Below are positions 34,057 through 46,065 of a stretch of DNA of 64,000 nt, one piece after another. Location: positions 310,001 through 374,000 of the forward strand of contig NZ_PEFE01000001.1 in the NCBI RefSeq assembly GCF_002754315.1, written 5' to 3'. The notes under the pieces were generated by a model. It was given only the letters and a program-made list of their open reading frames with translations. It ran no database searches and was not told where the DNA came from. The translations under genes were made by a program, and so were the position numbers. Positions within the stretch are counted from its first letter, which is position 1; every line of letters starts with the position of its first letter. This stretch comes from Flavobacterium sp. 11. GTDB lineage: Bacteria > Bacteroidota > Bacteroidia > Flavobacteriales > Flavobacteriaceae.

Positions 34057-34935
34057 CTATAGAATTCTTTTCAAACCAGAAAAATCTTCTCTATACTGAC
34101 TTGGAGTACATTTTTTTATAGACTTAAAGCTTCTGTTGAAATTTGCAATATTATTAAAGCCTGATTTAAAAGCTATTTCTGAAATACTAAGATCTTTTTC
34201 TACCAACCATCTGGCAGCATAACCAATTCGAATATCATTGATATAATTAACAAATGTTTTTCCAGTTCTCTTCTTAATAAATCGATTGAACGATATACTA
34301 GTCATACTCGCTACATTCGATACATCATCTAGAGATATTTTCTCTGCAAAATTTTTTTGAACATACTCATACACTAATTTCATTTTATCATAATCGTCAA
34401 AAGTGTCGTAATCGACAGTAAATGTTGACAATAACCTTTGATTTCTTGAATTTGCTAAATCATAGAGTATTGATGTGATTTCAAGAAAATAATCCATACC
34501 ATCTAACTTTGAAATTTTAATCAATCGTGAAGAAAGCTCTTCTGCAGTTTTTTTTGAAAATAAAATACCATGAATAGATCGATTAAACATGTCTTTTATA
34601 GGATTCATTATGCGTCTTGACAATAAAGTTTCATCAAATAAATCATTATGAAATTGTATGGTAATTTCATGAATTTGCTTATTAGTACACTTATGTAATT
34701 CCCACCCATGGTATAAATTGGGGCCAATTAATACCAATTCAATATTATCAATTTCTTCTATATTATCGCCCACAACTCTTTTAACACCTTTACCATTTTG
34801 TATAAAATTTATCTCAAATTCAGGATGATAATGGACCGGAAAGTCAAAATTGTCTTTTACTCTGTCAAATACCAAAAAACTATCGCCTGATGATAATGGT
34901 GGAATTTCTCGGTAAAATTTCTTTAAATTGCTCAT
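34057..34935 (-). CDS. AraC-family transcriptional regulator with cupin-like sensor domain
   Basis: From the ATG at 34935 the protein has 292 residues. The N-terminal half is a cupin-type domain (PVHYHPEFEINFIQNGKGVK). The C-terminal AraC DNA-binding domain holds two helix-turn-helices: ISLDDVSNVASMTSISFNRF, and LSISEIAFKSGFNNIANFNR followed by SFKSIKKCTPSQYR. No signal peptide or membrane segment is present, so it senses a cytoplasmic sugar. It lies between the susC operon and the divergent GH26-symporter operon and probably activates both in response to a mannan breakdown product (inference). Confidence 0.9.
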   Translation of the reverse strand: MSNLKKFYREIPPLSSGDSFLVFDRVKDNFDFPVHYHPEFEINFIQNGKGVKRVVGDNIEEIDNIELVLIGPNLYHGWELHKCTNKQIHEITIQFHNDLFDETLLSRRIMNPIKDMFNRSIHGILFSKKTAEELSSRLIKISKLDGMDYFLEITSILYDLANSRNQRLLSTFTVDYDTFDDYDKMKLVYEYVQKNFAEKISLDDVSNVASMTSISFNRFIKKRTGKTFVNYINDIRIGYAARWLVEKDLSISEIAFKSGFNNIANFNRSFKSIKKCTPSQYREDFSGLKRIL

Positions 34936-35196
34936 ATCGTTTTTTTTTACCTGCAATAATATGATATATAATTGATAAAATAATATTAATTAAATGCGAG
35001 TCATGCAATTATCTTTGAAAAATACAATTATCATTTTTTTAAAAAGAATATGAATATTAAATACGAATCATTTTTATTACACACTATTTTTATAGTTTTA
35101 GCAGTTAAAGTCCTAAAAATAATTTTCACATATTTTAGGGCTGATTGTATTGTAAAAAACTAAGTATACTAAAACAACCCTCACAATTGACTACTA

Positions 35197-36342
35197 ATGA
35201 AAAAAATACTTTATGTAATTCTTATATGCACTCACATTGCGACCTCCTGTTCTACAAAAGCACAAAGTATTGATACAAAATTATCTCTCACTGATAGAAA
35301 TGCGACAGCAGAAACAATAATACTATACAAAAAACTGACAATAAATACAGAAAAAGGAATTCTTTTTGGGCATCAAGACGATCTAGCTTATGGTGTAAAT
35401 TGGAAATATAAAACACAAAGAAGTGACGTTAAAGATGTTACTGGAGACTATCCTGCAGTTTACGGATGGGATCTCGGAGGCTTGGAAAAAAAAGCTACAA
35501 CTAATATTGACGGTGTTCCTTTTGACAAAATGAGGAAATTTATTAAAGATGCTCACACACGAGGCGGCGTTGTAACATTAAGTTGGCATTTAGACAATCC
35601 CTTAACTGGAAATAACGCATGGGACACCACTCCAAAATCATTAGTTTCTGCTTTACCAGGAGGAGAAAGCCATGAAAAATTCAGATCTTGGCTTGATGAA
35701 GCTGCAAAATACATTTTAACTTTAAAAGACAGTAAAGGGAAACCAATTCCAATCTTGTATCGCCCTTACCATGAATTAACAGGAAATTGGTTTTGGTGGT
35801 GTAAGAACAACGGGAATCCTGCTGAATTCAAACTTTTATGGAGATTCACCATTAATTATTTACAAAAAAAAGGAGTACATAATTTAATTTATGTCTACAA
35901 TACTGCTGATTTTAAAACGAAGGATGAATTTTTAGAATATTATCCAGGTTCAAATTATGCGGATATCTTGAGCTTTGACAAATACCAATACACTGATCCT
36001 AAAATAGATAACTCCTTTGTTGAAAATTGTCAAAATCAATTTAAAATAATGAATGAAGTTGCGAAAGAGCAAAATAAAATAATGGCATTTGCTGAAACTG
36101 GTTATGAAGCAATTCCTTATGATAAGTGGTGGACTAATACGCTCATGAAAGCCATAGGTGACTATAAAATTTCCTACGTATTAGTATGGAGAAACCACGG
36201 ATGGCAGGAAAAAGAACAAAAAATGCACTATTATGCACCTTATAAAGGACAGATAAGTGAAAAAGACTTCATAGATTTTTATAATCTTGATCGAATTTTA
36301 TTCGAAAAAGAAGCTGCAAAAGAAAACCTGTATCAAAAATAA
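35197..36342 (+). CDS. GH26 beta-mannanase, lipoprotein
   Basis: This protein of 381 residues has lipobox cysteine C18 (IATSC). GH26 motifs: LFGHQDDLAYG near the N-terminus, the acid/base glutamate in RPYHELTGNWFWW (E193) and the nucleophile in AFAETGYEA (E300). GH26 enzymes cut internal beta-1,4-mannose links or release mannobiose. It is the first gene of a six-gene plus-strand operon with the symporter, GH130, epimerase, GH26 and GH5 genes. The location is probably the periplasmic or outer face of the membranes. No Asp/Glu-rich surface-export signal follows the cysteine (STKAQ), which hints at a periplasmic position. Confidence 0.92.
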   Translation: MKKILYVILICTHIATSCSTKAQSIDTKLSLTDRNATAETIILYKKLTINTEKGILFGHQDDLAYGVNWKYKTQRSDVKDVTGDYPAVYGWDLGGLEKKATTNIDGVPFDKMRKFIKDAHTRGGVVTLSWHLDNPLTGNNAWDTTPKSLVSALPGGESHEKFRSWLDEAAKYILTLKDSKGKPIPILYRPYHELTGNWFWWCKNNGNPAEFKLLWRFTINYLQKKGVHNLIYVYNTADFKTKDEFLEYYPGSNYADILSFDKYQYTDPKIDNSFVENCQNQFKIMNEVAKEQNKIMAFAETGYEAIPYDKWWTNTLMKAIGDYKISYVLVWRNHGWQEKEQKMHYYAPYKGQISEKDFIDFYNLDRILFEKEAAKENLYQK

Positions 36343-36374
36343 TTTATTAAAACTAGACCTATAAACCATAAAAA

Positions 36375-37766
36375 ATGCACAATAAAATAAGTATAAAAGA
36401 AAAAGTTGGTTATGGCTTAGGAGATGCTGCTTCCTCCATGTTCTGGAAAATATTCAGTATGTATCTCATGTTTTTTTACACTGATGTTTTTGGTTTGGCA
36501 CCAGCAGTTGTAGGAACTATGTTTCTAATTACTAGAATATGGGATTCTTGTTTTGATCCACTAGTAGGAATAATTGCTGACCGTACAAAAACGCGCTGGG
36601 GAAAATTCAGACCCTATCTTTTATGGACTGCAATCCCTTTTGCAGTAATCGGAGTTTTAACTTTTTATACACCTGATTTTGATGAAAAAGGGAAAATAAT
36701 CTACGCCTACATCACCTATTCACTAATGATGATGGTTTATTCCATCATAAATGTACCATACGCCTCATTACTTGGAGTACTTTCATCCGATAGAAAAGAA
36801 CGGACTACTCTCTCATCCTATAGAATGGTTTTTGCTTTCGCAGGAAGTTTATTAGCGTTATGGCTCATCGAACCTTTGGTGAATTATTTTGGAGGGAACA
36901 TGAATTCAGAAAAAGGTTGGTTGTATACCATTATAATCTTTGGAATTATCACTACTTTCTTTTTCTGGGGTTGCTTTTTTTTAACCAAAGAAAGAGTCCA
37001 ACCAATTTCAGATGAAAAAACTGACTTAAAAGAAGACCTTAAAGATCTTTGGAAAAATAAACCTTGGTGGATCCTTCTTGGTGCAGGAATTGGGGCATTA
37101 ATCTTTAATTCAATCCGCGATGGTGCAGCAGTTTATTATTTTAAATACTATGTCAGCAATACGCTAAATTATAGCTTTAATCTCTTTGGAGAAACCTTTG
37201 CGATGACACCAACTTCTCTTTACTTGGTTTTGGGACAAGCAGCAAATATAATTGGAGTAATTGCAGCAACGCCAATTGCTAATAGAATTGGTAAAAAGAA
37301 CACCTTTTTGGGATCAATGTCTTTGGCTGCGATTTTGAGTATGATTTTTTACTTTTTTGGAAAAGAAGAAGTTTTACTAATTATGATTTTCCAGGTATTA
37401 ATAAGTATTTGCGCGGGCTGCATCTTTCCTTTGATATGGTCAATGTATGCCGATAGTGCTGATTATTCCGAATGGAAACAAGGAAGACGTGCTACAGGAC
37501 TTGTATTTTCAGCTTCTTCGATGTCTCAAAAATTTGGATGGACGATCGGAGGCGCTGCGACTGGATGGCTACTTGCATACTACGGATTCCAAGCAAATAT
37601 TGAACAAACTGCGGTTACACAAAACGGTATCCAACTCATGCTTAGTATACTTCCAGCGTTAGCCGCTGTGATTTCAGTACTATTTATTGTGTTTTACCCA
37701 CTAACAGAAAAAAAATTACAGATTATTGAACAAGAACTTAACAGCAAAAGAAATTTAACTAATTAA
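36375..37766 (+). CDS. MFS transporter of the GPH (glycoside-cation symporter) family
   Basis: This protein of 463 residues has 12 predicted membrane helices. The N-terminus IKEKVGYGLGDAASSMFWKI and the loop GIIADRTKTRWGKFRPYLLW are signatures of glycoside-pentoside-hexuronide:cation symporters. In the middle of a mannan operon, between a GH26 and a GH130 gene, it most likely imports beta-1,4-mannobiose or mannosyl-glucose across the inner membrane with a cation. The gene starts 32 bp after the GH26 gene. Confidence 0.92.
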   Translation: MHNKISIKEKVGYGLGDAASSMFWKIFSMYLMFFYTDVFGLAPAVVGTMFLITRIWDSCFDPLVGIIADRTKTRWGKFRPYLLWTAIPFAVIGVLTFYTPDFDEKGKIIYAYITYSLMMMVYSIINVPYASLLGVLSSDRKERTTLSSYRMVFAFAGSLLALWLIEPLVNYFGGNMNSEKGWLYTIIIFGIITTFFFWGCFFLTKERVQPISDEKTDLKEDLKDLWKNKPWWILLGAGIGALIFNSIRDGAAVYYFKYYVSNTLNYSFNLFGETFAMTPTSLYLVLGQAANIIGVIAATPIANRIGKKNTFLGSMSLAAILSMIFYFFGKEEVLLIMIFQVLISICAGCIFPLIWSMYADSADYSEWKQGRRATGLVFSASSMSQKFGWTIGGAATGWLLAYYGFQANIEQTAVTQNGIQLMLSILPALAAVISVLFIVFYPLTEKKLQIIEQELNSKRNLTN

Positions 37767-37790
37767 TACTTTATTCTAGAACTTTCAACT

Positions 37791-38984
37791 ATGAATACAA
37801 AAACAGTAATTACCCGTTTCCAAAAAAGAAAAACTGAAATTGAAAATGAATTTCAGCAGCTTATTGAGCAAAAAAACGAATCTCAGTCATCTGTTGGCAA
37901 CGGTATATTCGTTCGTTATAAAAATCCCATCATTACAGCAAGCCATACTCCTATTGAATGGCGATATGATTTAAATGCGAATACAAATCCTTTATTACTA
38001 GAACGAATTGGCATTAATGCTGCGTTCAATTCTGGTGCTATGAAATGGAATAATAAATTTATTCTTGCCGTTCGCGTAGAAGGTTTCGATCGAAAATCTT
38101 TTATTGCAATCGCCGAAAGTCCAAACGGATTAGATAATTTTAAATTCTGGGAGAAGCCATGTGTTTTACCACAAACAGAGGAACCAGATACTAATGTGTA
38201 CGATATGCGTTTGGTCAACCATGAAGATGGTTGGATTTACGGCATTTTTTGTACTGAGAGAAAAGATCCCAAAGCCCCCGCTGGAGATACTAGTTCCGCT
38301 ATTGCAAACGCAGGAATTGTTCGCACCAAAGATTTAATTAATTTTGAAAGATTACCAGATCTAATTTCAAATACAGGTCAACAACGAAATGTAGTTTTAC
38401 ATCCTGAGTTTGTCAATGGGAAGTATGCTTTATACACTCGTCCACAAGACGGTTTTATTGACATAGGAAACGGTGGTGGTGTAGGATTAGGTTATGTTGA
38501 CGATATGACAAATCCAATTGTACAAAACGAAGCCATCATCTACGGAAAACAATACCATACTGTTTATGAACTTAAAAATGGTTTAGGACCAGCTCCCATA
38601 AAAACAGAAAAGGGTTGGTTGCATTTAGCACATGGCGTAAGAAATACTGCTGCAGGATTGCGTTATACACTATATATGTTCATGACAGATTTAAATGATA
38701 TTTCAAAAGTAATCTATAAACCTGCAGGACATTTTATGGCTCCTGAAGAAATAGAAAGAATTGGCGATGTCTCAAATGTAGTGTTTTCTAATGGTTGGAT
38801 TGAAGACAGCGACGGAACTGTATATATCTATTATGCCTCTTCAGATACTAGAATGCATGTTGCCGTTTCATCCGTTGAAAAATTGATTGATTATGTCATA
38901 AACACTCCCGAAGATACCTTTACATCAGCTGGTTCTGTGAATACTATTATTCGACTAGTAGATAAAAACAAAGCAATTTCATAA
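37791..38984 (+). CDS. GH130 beta-1,4-mannosylglucose phosphorylase
   Basis: This protein of 397 residues has no signal peptide, so it is cytoplasmic. EWRYDLNANTNPLLLERIGI and FNSGAMKWNNKFILAVRVEG, together with the catalytic-region motif EPDTNVYDMRLV, match GH130 mannosylglucose phosphorylases (subfamily 1). The reaction splits 4-O-beta-D-mannosyl-D-glucose with phosphate into mannose-1-phosphate and glucose. The substrate is made from mannobiose by the epimerase encoded 2 bp downstream. This pairing is the known mannobiose route of Bacteroidota. Confidence 0.93.
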   Translation: MNTKTVITRFQKRKTEIENEFQQLIEQKNESQSSVGNGIFVRYKNPIITASHTPIEWRYDLNANTNPLLLERIGINAAFNSGAMKWNNKFILAVRVEGFDRKSFIAIAESPNGLDNFKFWEKPCVLPQTEEPDTNVYDMRLVNHEDGWIYGIFCTERKDPKAPAGDTSSAIANAGIVRTKDLINFERLPDLISNTGQQRNVVLHPEFVNGKYALYTRPQDGFIDIGNGGGVGLGYVDDMTNPIVQNEAIIYGKQYHTVYELKNGLGPAPIKTEKGWLHLAHGVRNTAAGLRYTLYMFMTDLNDISKVIYKPAGHFMAPEEIERIGDVSNVVFSNGWIEDSDGTVYIYYASSDTRMHVAVSSVEKLIDYVINTPEDTFTSAGSVNTIIRLVDKNKAIS

Positions 38985-38986
38985 AC

Positions 38987-41422
<2,436 letters not shown>

Positions 41423-41485
41423 AACCAAAAGTCAAAGTCTAACTTTTTAATAATAACAAATAACGAAGCCATAATAGCCATGAAA

Positions 41486-41521
41486 ATCCTTTTTTTGAGG
41501 TTTTACAACCAAAAAAAGATT
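41486..41521 (+). repeat. Hairpin between the GH26 and GH5 genes
   Basis: CTTTTTTTG and CAAAAAAAG flank GGTT-TTAC-AACC, giving a nested stem. It may be a weak terminator or an mRNA processing structure between operon genes. Confidence 0.4.
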
Positions 41522-41561
41522 GTAACGAATAGCAGGAAAAAGCTCCTGAAATAAATTAATT

Positions 41562-42854
41562 ATGAAGAAATTAGTATTAAAAATATTTTTTGGAATTTTT
41601 TGTTTGACCAATATTAGTTGCCAAGCACAAAAACAACAGCCTGCAATAACTGTAAAAGGAACGCAATTTTACAAAGGTGACAAATTGTATTCGTATGTTG
41701 GCACCAATTATTGGTATGGTGGTTTATTGGCATCTAAAAAAGTAGGCGACCGAAAAAGACTGCTTCGGGAACTAGATTTAATGAAGAAAAATGGTATTGA
41801 CAATTTAAGAATCTTAGTGGGCGCTGATGGTGGAACCTATGATTACACGGTTAGTCCAGCCTTACAATACGAGCAGGGAAAATACAATGCCGATTTGCTG
41901 GATGGTTTGGATTTCTTGATTGCCGAAATGGGAAAACGCAATATGTATGCGGTTTTATACCTCAACAACAACTGGGAATGGTCAGGCGGTATGTCGCAAT
42001 ATTTAGAATGGAACGGCTTCGGAAAAATTCCGAATCCAAACATTAAACCCAACTCTTGGCCTCAATTCATGGATTATGTAAAACAGTACCACAGTTGTGA
42101 GCCTTGTATGGTGGCTTTTGAAAATCATATAAAATATATTTTGGGCCGAACTAATGCCTATACAAACAAGAAATATACTGAAGACAATGCGATTATGGCA
42201 TGGCAAATAGGCAATGAACCCCGCGTTCTTAGTATCGAAAACGAAAAAAAATTTACGGCTTGGCTGAACAAAACTGTTGATTTGATTGATAGTTTAGATT
42301 CCAATCATTTGATTTCAACAGGTTCTGAAGGTAAAGCGGGATCAAATGATGATTTGGCTACCTATGAACGCACGCACATGAATCCGAAGATTGATTATTT
42401 AACTATGCATATCTGGCCAAAAAACTGGGGTTGGTTCAACGCTGAAGACGCAAAAACTACTTTGCAAATTGCGATTCAAAAAGCTACAGCATACATAAAC
42501 GAGCATGTCGATGTAGCCAAAAAATTAGGTCGCCCCATTGTTATTGAAGAATTTGGATTACCAAGAGCCTATGAAAGCCTACTACCAAATTCCTCGGTAT
42601 TGGATAGAAACGCATTTTACAAAGCTTTCTTTGAAAAATTGATTTTAAGTCGCAGCAATAATGAGGCGTTGCGCGGTGTTAATTTTTGGGGTTTTGGCGG
42701 CGAAGGAAAAGCTGTTAATACTTCCGGGAAATGGAATATTGGTGACCCTTTTACTACTGATCCACCGCAGGAACCACAAGGTTTGAATACTGTTTTCTCG
42801 ACAGACAAATTAACATTGGAATTGGTGAAAAAATATAATTTGAAACTTAAATAG
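41562..42854 (+). CDS. GH5 beta-mannanase (subfamily 7 type), lipoprotein
   Basis: This protein of 430 residues has lipobox cysteine C20 (LTNISC). The sequence GTNYWYGGLLASKKVGDRKR, the acid/base in MAWQIGNEPR (E219) and the nucleophile in IVIEEFGLPR (E330) are typical of GH5 subfamily 7 endo-mannanases and exo-mannosidases. The segment YLEWNGFGKIPNPNIKPNSW fits the substrate cleft of that group. It is the last gene of the plus-strand mannan operon and complements the GH26 enzymes. Endo versus exo action is not settled by the sequence. Confidence 0.92.
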   Translation: MKKLVLKIFFGIFCLTNISCQAQKQQPAITVKGTQFYKGDKLYSYVGTNYWYGGLLASKKVGDRKRLLRELDLMKKNGIDNLRILVGADGGTYDYTVSPALQYEQGKYNADLLDGLDFLIAEMGKRNMYAVLYLNNNWEWSGGMSQYLEWNGFGKIPNPNIKPNSWPQFMDYVKQYHSCEPCMVAFENHIKYILGRTNAYTNKKYTEDNAIMAWQIGNEPRVLSIENEKKFTAWLNKTVDLIDSLDSNHLISTGSEGKAGSNDDLATYERTHMNPKIDYLTMHIWPKNWGWFNAEDAKTTLQIAIQKATAYINEHVDVAKKLGRPIVIEEFGLPRAYESLLPNSSVLDRNAFYKAFFEKLILSRSNNEALRGVNFWGFGGEGKAVNTSGKWNIGDPFTTDPPQEPQGLNTVFSTDKLTLELVKKYNLKLK

Positions 42855-42954
42855 AAACATAGTCCACTACTTTAAATTCATAACATAAAAAACATAGGCT
42901 TTAATGTTGTCCTTTTTATTTTTTAGCATTTCCTGTTTTTAATGAAACTACTAA

Positions 42955-43077
42955 TCATCGACCGCTATTGGCAAAAACACCTATTACTTTTTTCAATATA
43001 TCTCGCTCTAACTCGGCATTTTTGAGCCTTTTTCTCCAGTTCATGAATTCATTCTTGTTCCGGACGTAGTTATAAAT
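42955..43077 (-). pseudogene. Remnant of an IS3-family OrfA transposase
   Basis: The minus-strand frame reads IYNYVRNKNEFMNWRKRLKN followed by AELERDILKKVIGVFANSGR and a stop. This is the typical C-terminal end of IS3-family OrfA proteins. The N-terminal part and OrfB are absent. It shows that an IS once sat between the GH5 and GH26 genes. Confidence 0.75.
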
Positions 43078-43193
43078 TTACTTTTGCAACAAAAATTCTT
43101 TCTCCAAAATTATTAGTAAAAAGAAATATTTTCGAATTACGACCAACGGGTTAATTTTATGAGCAAATCAAAATAAGAACTTATAACACAAAA

Positions 43194-43225
43194 AAACAGT
43201 AGTTAACATTGGTTTACTACTGTTT
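43194..43225 (-). terminator. Terminator after the minus-strand GH26 gene
   Basis: AAACAGTAGT and ACTACTGTTT form a perfect 10-bp stem extended inside by AAC/GTT. A-rich and T-rich flanks are present on both sides. Confidence 0.75.
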
Positions 43226-43290
43226 AAAAAATTATACTTTTTATTAATCCACTATCGCTCTTTCAGCTCTGGACAGTATATTTTGAAAAA

Positions 43291-44433
43291 TTAGAATATC
43301 CCTAAAAATTTACGCTTGTATATTTTCTTTAAATCTTTTTCAAAAATAGTAAAGGGGTCATTATAAAATTTCAAGAAATCAGGAACACTATTTTGCCCAG
43401 GAAATGGTGCATAATAATGTGTTGGACTTTGTGTATCATTTCTCCAAACTAACACATATGACAATTGCATGTTTTCAGATTTCAATACTTTTAGCAAAGT
43501 TTCTGTCCACCATATTGGATTTGGAATCGATTCTAATCCAGTTTCTGTTAACGCTGCTAATTTATTACTCTTAATACCGTAGTCTGAAACTATTTTAAGT
43601 TTCTTGATAGCTCTTTCAATATTATAATTCCCATCTCTTCCAAAGTCACCATAATTATCCATACCTACCATATCCACATAATCATTACCGGGAAAACGCT
43701 CTAAAAACTCCTCTTCCGTATTAAATTTGTTATCGGGTGAAAATGCATATATAAAATTATGAACCTTTAAAGTATCTCTTAAGTAAGAAACTGTGAACTG
43801 CCAGACGGCGATAAAATCTTCACGAGAGGCATACGGTTTTCCCCACCAAAACCATTCTCCGTCAAATTCATGATAAGGCCTAAAGATTATAGGAGCCAAT
43901 TTGCCGTTACTCCCTTTTACAGAATTAGCAAAATCTGCAATTGTCTTTAAAATTTTTTTATACTCTTCGTGTTTTGAACCTCCAGGCTTGATCAATGGCA
44001 TTGAAGCTAAAGATACCCCCTCTTTCCAATAAAACCCATCTTTAGAAGCTGGATTTGAAAAATGCCATGCAGCTGTAGTTACCCCGCCTCTATTGTAAGT
44101 ATCTACAACATTTTTTTTTAAGCCTTCTTTAGTTTTTTCGATATCTGCTTCTGATCTCCCAGATAATCCGCTAAAATCGATACCAACCATTGCAGGAAAT
44201 GATCCAGTAACCGATTTTACATCTGAGCGATTGGCATCACCACTCCAACCATGTCCATATTCAGTAGCATGTTGATGTGCAAACAGTATGCTCCTTTTAG
44301 AGATATCCTTCAGGTTTTTGTATAAGGCTTTGGTTTCTTTAGTTGCATCTTTGTCGATCTGACCGGAAACAAAATTTCCTACCAATAAAAAGGATACTGT
44401 ACATAGAGTATTATAAAATACTTTTTTATTCAT
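43291..44433 (-). CDS. GH26 beta-mannanase, exported
   Basis: This protein of 380 residues has a signal peptide (to about FVSGQ) without a lipobox. GH26 motifs: ILFAHQHATEYGHGWSGDAN, the acid/base in RPYHEFDGEWFWWG (E189) and the nucleophile in AALTETGLES (E297). It is the third GH26 of the locus. It stands alone, separated from the aldo/keto reductase gene by 549 bp, with its own terminator. The family includes endo-mannanases and mannobiohydrolases, so these three copies may differ in mode of action or location. Confidence 0.93.
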   Translation of the reverse strand: MNKKVFYNTLCTVSFLLVGNFVSGQIDKDATKETKALYKNLKDISKRSILFAHQHATEYGHGWSGDANRSDVKSVTGSFPAMVGIDFSGLSGRSEADIEKTKEGLKKNVVDTYNRGGVTTAAWHFSNPASKDGFYWKEGVSLASMPLIKPGGSKHEEYKKILKTIADFANSVKGSNGKLAPIIFRPYHEFDGEWFWWGKPYASREDFIAVWQFTVSYLRDTLKVHNFIYAFSPDNKFNTEEEFLERFPGNDYVDMVGMDNYGDFGRDGNYNIERAIKKLKIVSDYGIKSNKLAALTETGLESIPNPIWWTETLLKVLKSENMQLSYVLVWRNDTQSPTHYYAPFPGQNSVPDFLKFYNDPFTIFEKDLKKIYKRKFLGIF

Positions 44434-44982
44434 AATTAAAAATATTTATTTGAATTCTGAAAATTAAGCTTATTAACCTAAATATGATGATACTTTTTTA
44501 TCAATTGATTCTCAGATAAGATCACCCCTGCGGATATTACTTTTTTATCTAGAATTTTCAATCAGACAAGCATATTACTCAAAATAACAAGCCTGTAACA
44601 CAGTAAAAAAACACAACTTTTTTGGCTTTTATTTGTTTTATTTTTACTCAATTTATAAATGAGTGATGGGGAACCAAAGAAGTAATCACCGCCCCTAAAT
44701 CGACAACCTATTTAACTCAGCTCCGTACGAGGTGAAAAAAGAAAAAAATATTTAAAAACCAATCCATTATTTTTAAAACTAACTCTAATTTAAATTTAAG
44801 TAAATTACCGAAATACACTTTTTTAAAGACTAATTTTAAACTGATACAGTTGATTAGACAATACCTCAAAATTAGGTATCGTTTTAAATCAATTTACCCT
44901 AAAATTAAAAAAAGGCTCCAATTCTAAAAAATGGAGCCTTAGTTTTTAATCTTAAATTTAGTAACTACGGAATAGCGTTTGT
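44434..44982. other. Upstream region of the GH26 gene
   Basis: 549 bp without a gene. A terminator for the aldo/keto reductase gene lies at 44912-44940. No full consensus promoter was recognised for GH26, as might be expected for an activator-dependent promoter. Confidence 0.5.
44912..44940 (-). terminator. Terminator after the aldo/keto reductase gene
   Basis: AAGGCTCCA, 11-base loop, TGGAGCCTT, with a T-run on the minus strand. Confidence 0.8.
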
Positions 44983-45939
44983 TTATTTTAAAATTTGCTC
45001 AATTTCATTCAACTCATCTAGAGTAAAATCAAGGTTTTGCAAACTATCAATATTATTGTTTAACTGCCCTACTGAACTCGCTCCAATTAGGACCGAAGTG
45101 ATACGGTTATCTTTTAACAACCAAGCCAGAGCCATTTGTGCCAAAGATTGATTTCTGTTTTTTGCAATTTTATTCAAGGCCACTATTTTGACCACTTTCT
45201 CATCAGATACTTCTTCTAATTGTAAATGACCATTAGGATTAAAAGCACGAGAATTTTCTGGAATTCCTTTTAAATATTTATCGGTAAGTAGTCCTTGTGC
45301 CAATGGCGAAAAAGCAATACATCCTACTCCTTTATCTTCTAAAACGTCCAGTAAACCTTCCTCACAGGTACGCACAAACATGGAGTATTTTTCTTGATGA
45401 ATTAAACAAGGTGTCCCTAGTTGTTGCAAAATTTCAGTAGCTTGATTCGTTTGTTCTGCTGGATAATTAGAAATTCCTGCATACAACGCTTTTCCGCTTC
45501 GTACTGCATAGTCTAATGCCATCATAGTCTCTTCTAAAGGCGTATTTGAGTCATAACGATGTGAATAAAAGATATCTACATAATCGAGGTTCATTCTCTT
45601 TAAACTTTGATTTAAACTCGTTATTAAGTATTTTCTTGATCCCCATTCTCCATAAGGACCTTCCCACATTTTATAGCCTGCCTTTGTAGCAATCACCAAT
45701 TCATCACGCAAATTGCCTTGGAAATTATTTTTTAAAATGTTACCAAAATTAGTCTCTGCAGAACCTGGTATTGGTCCGTAATTGTTGGCTAAATCAAAAT
45801 GTGTTATTCCTTTATCAAAAGCTTCTTTGACAATATTTTCTCCGTTTTCAAAATTATCTACTGAACCGAAGTTATGCCATAATCCTAAAGAAATTTGTGG
45901 TAATAATAAACCACTTTTTCCGCATCTATTGTATTCCAT
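44983..45939 (-). CDS. Aldo/keto reductase (YghZ type)
   Basis: This 318-residue protein begins MEYNRCGKSGLLLPQISLGL, with WHNF following. ITHFDLANNYGPIPGSAETN holds the catalytic Asp/Tyr region, LVIATKAGYKMWEGPYGEWG and YVDIFYSHRYD follow, and the C-terminal VLIGASSVGQL binds NADPH. Its nearest described relatives reduce aldehydes such as L-glyceraldehyde 3-phosphate or methylglyoxal. It is cytoplasmic. The gene stands between the GH26 and GH3 genes on the same strand, each with its own terminator, so it is probably transcribed alone. Its role in sugar use is plausible but unproven. Confidence 0.9.
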   Translation of the reverse strand: MEYNRCGKSGLLLPQISLGLWHNFGSVDNFENGENIVKEAFDKGITHFDLANNYGPIPGSAETNFGNILKNNFQGNLRDELVIATKAGYKMWEGPYGEWGSRKYLITSLNQSLKRMNLDYVDIFYSHRYDSNTPLEETMMALDYAVRSGKALYAGISNYPAEQTNQATEILQQLGTPCLIHQEKYSMFVRTCEEGLLDVLEDKGVGCIAFSPLAQGLLTDKYLKGIPENSRAFNPNGHLQLEEVSDEKVVKIVALNKIAKNRNQSLAQMALAWLLKDNRITSVLIGASSVGQLNNNIDSLQNLDFTLDELNEIEQILK

Positions 45940-46012
45940 TGCATTAATTTAAAAAATTTGATTTCAATTTTCTAATTCGTAAAATTCGCATTCATAAGTA
46001 TATAACACAAAT

Positions 46013-46044
46013 AAACCCGACCTGTTTCTTAAGCTGTCGGGTTT
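46013..46044 (-). terminator. Terminator after the GH3 gene
   Basis: AAACCCGAC, 14-base loop, GTCGGGTTT, just after the GH3 stop. Confidence 0.8.
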
Positions 46045-46065
46045 AAATATTGTATTCTATAAAAA

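Larger units (their letters stand above)
42855..43290. other. Intergenic stretch with an IS3 remnant and a terminator
   Basis: Between two converging mannan genes it contains a relict OrfA fragment (42955-43077) and a terminator hairpin (43194-43225). Nothing else was seen. Confidence 0.6.

Noticed and set aside
35010..35017. TATCTTTG upstream of the first GH26 gene as its promoter
   Set aside because: It matches the -7 box, but it is 180 bp from the gene and has no TTG at a suitable distance.
41480..41554. A 24-codon reading frame between the GH26 and GH5 genes
   Set aside because: It is encoded by the hairpin at 41486-41521, lacks recognisable features and is too short to support.
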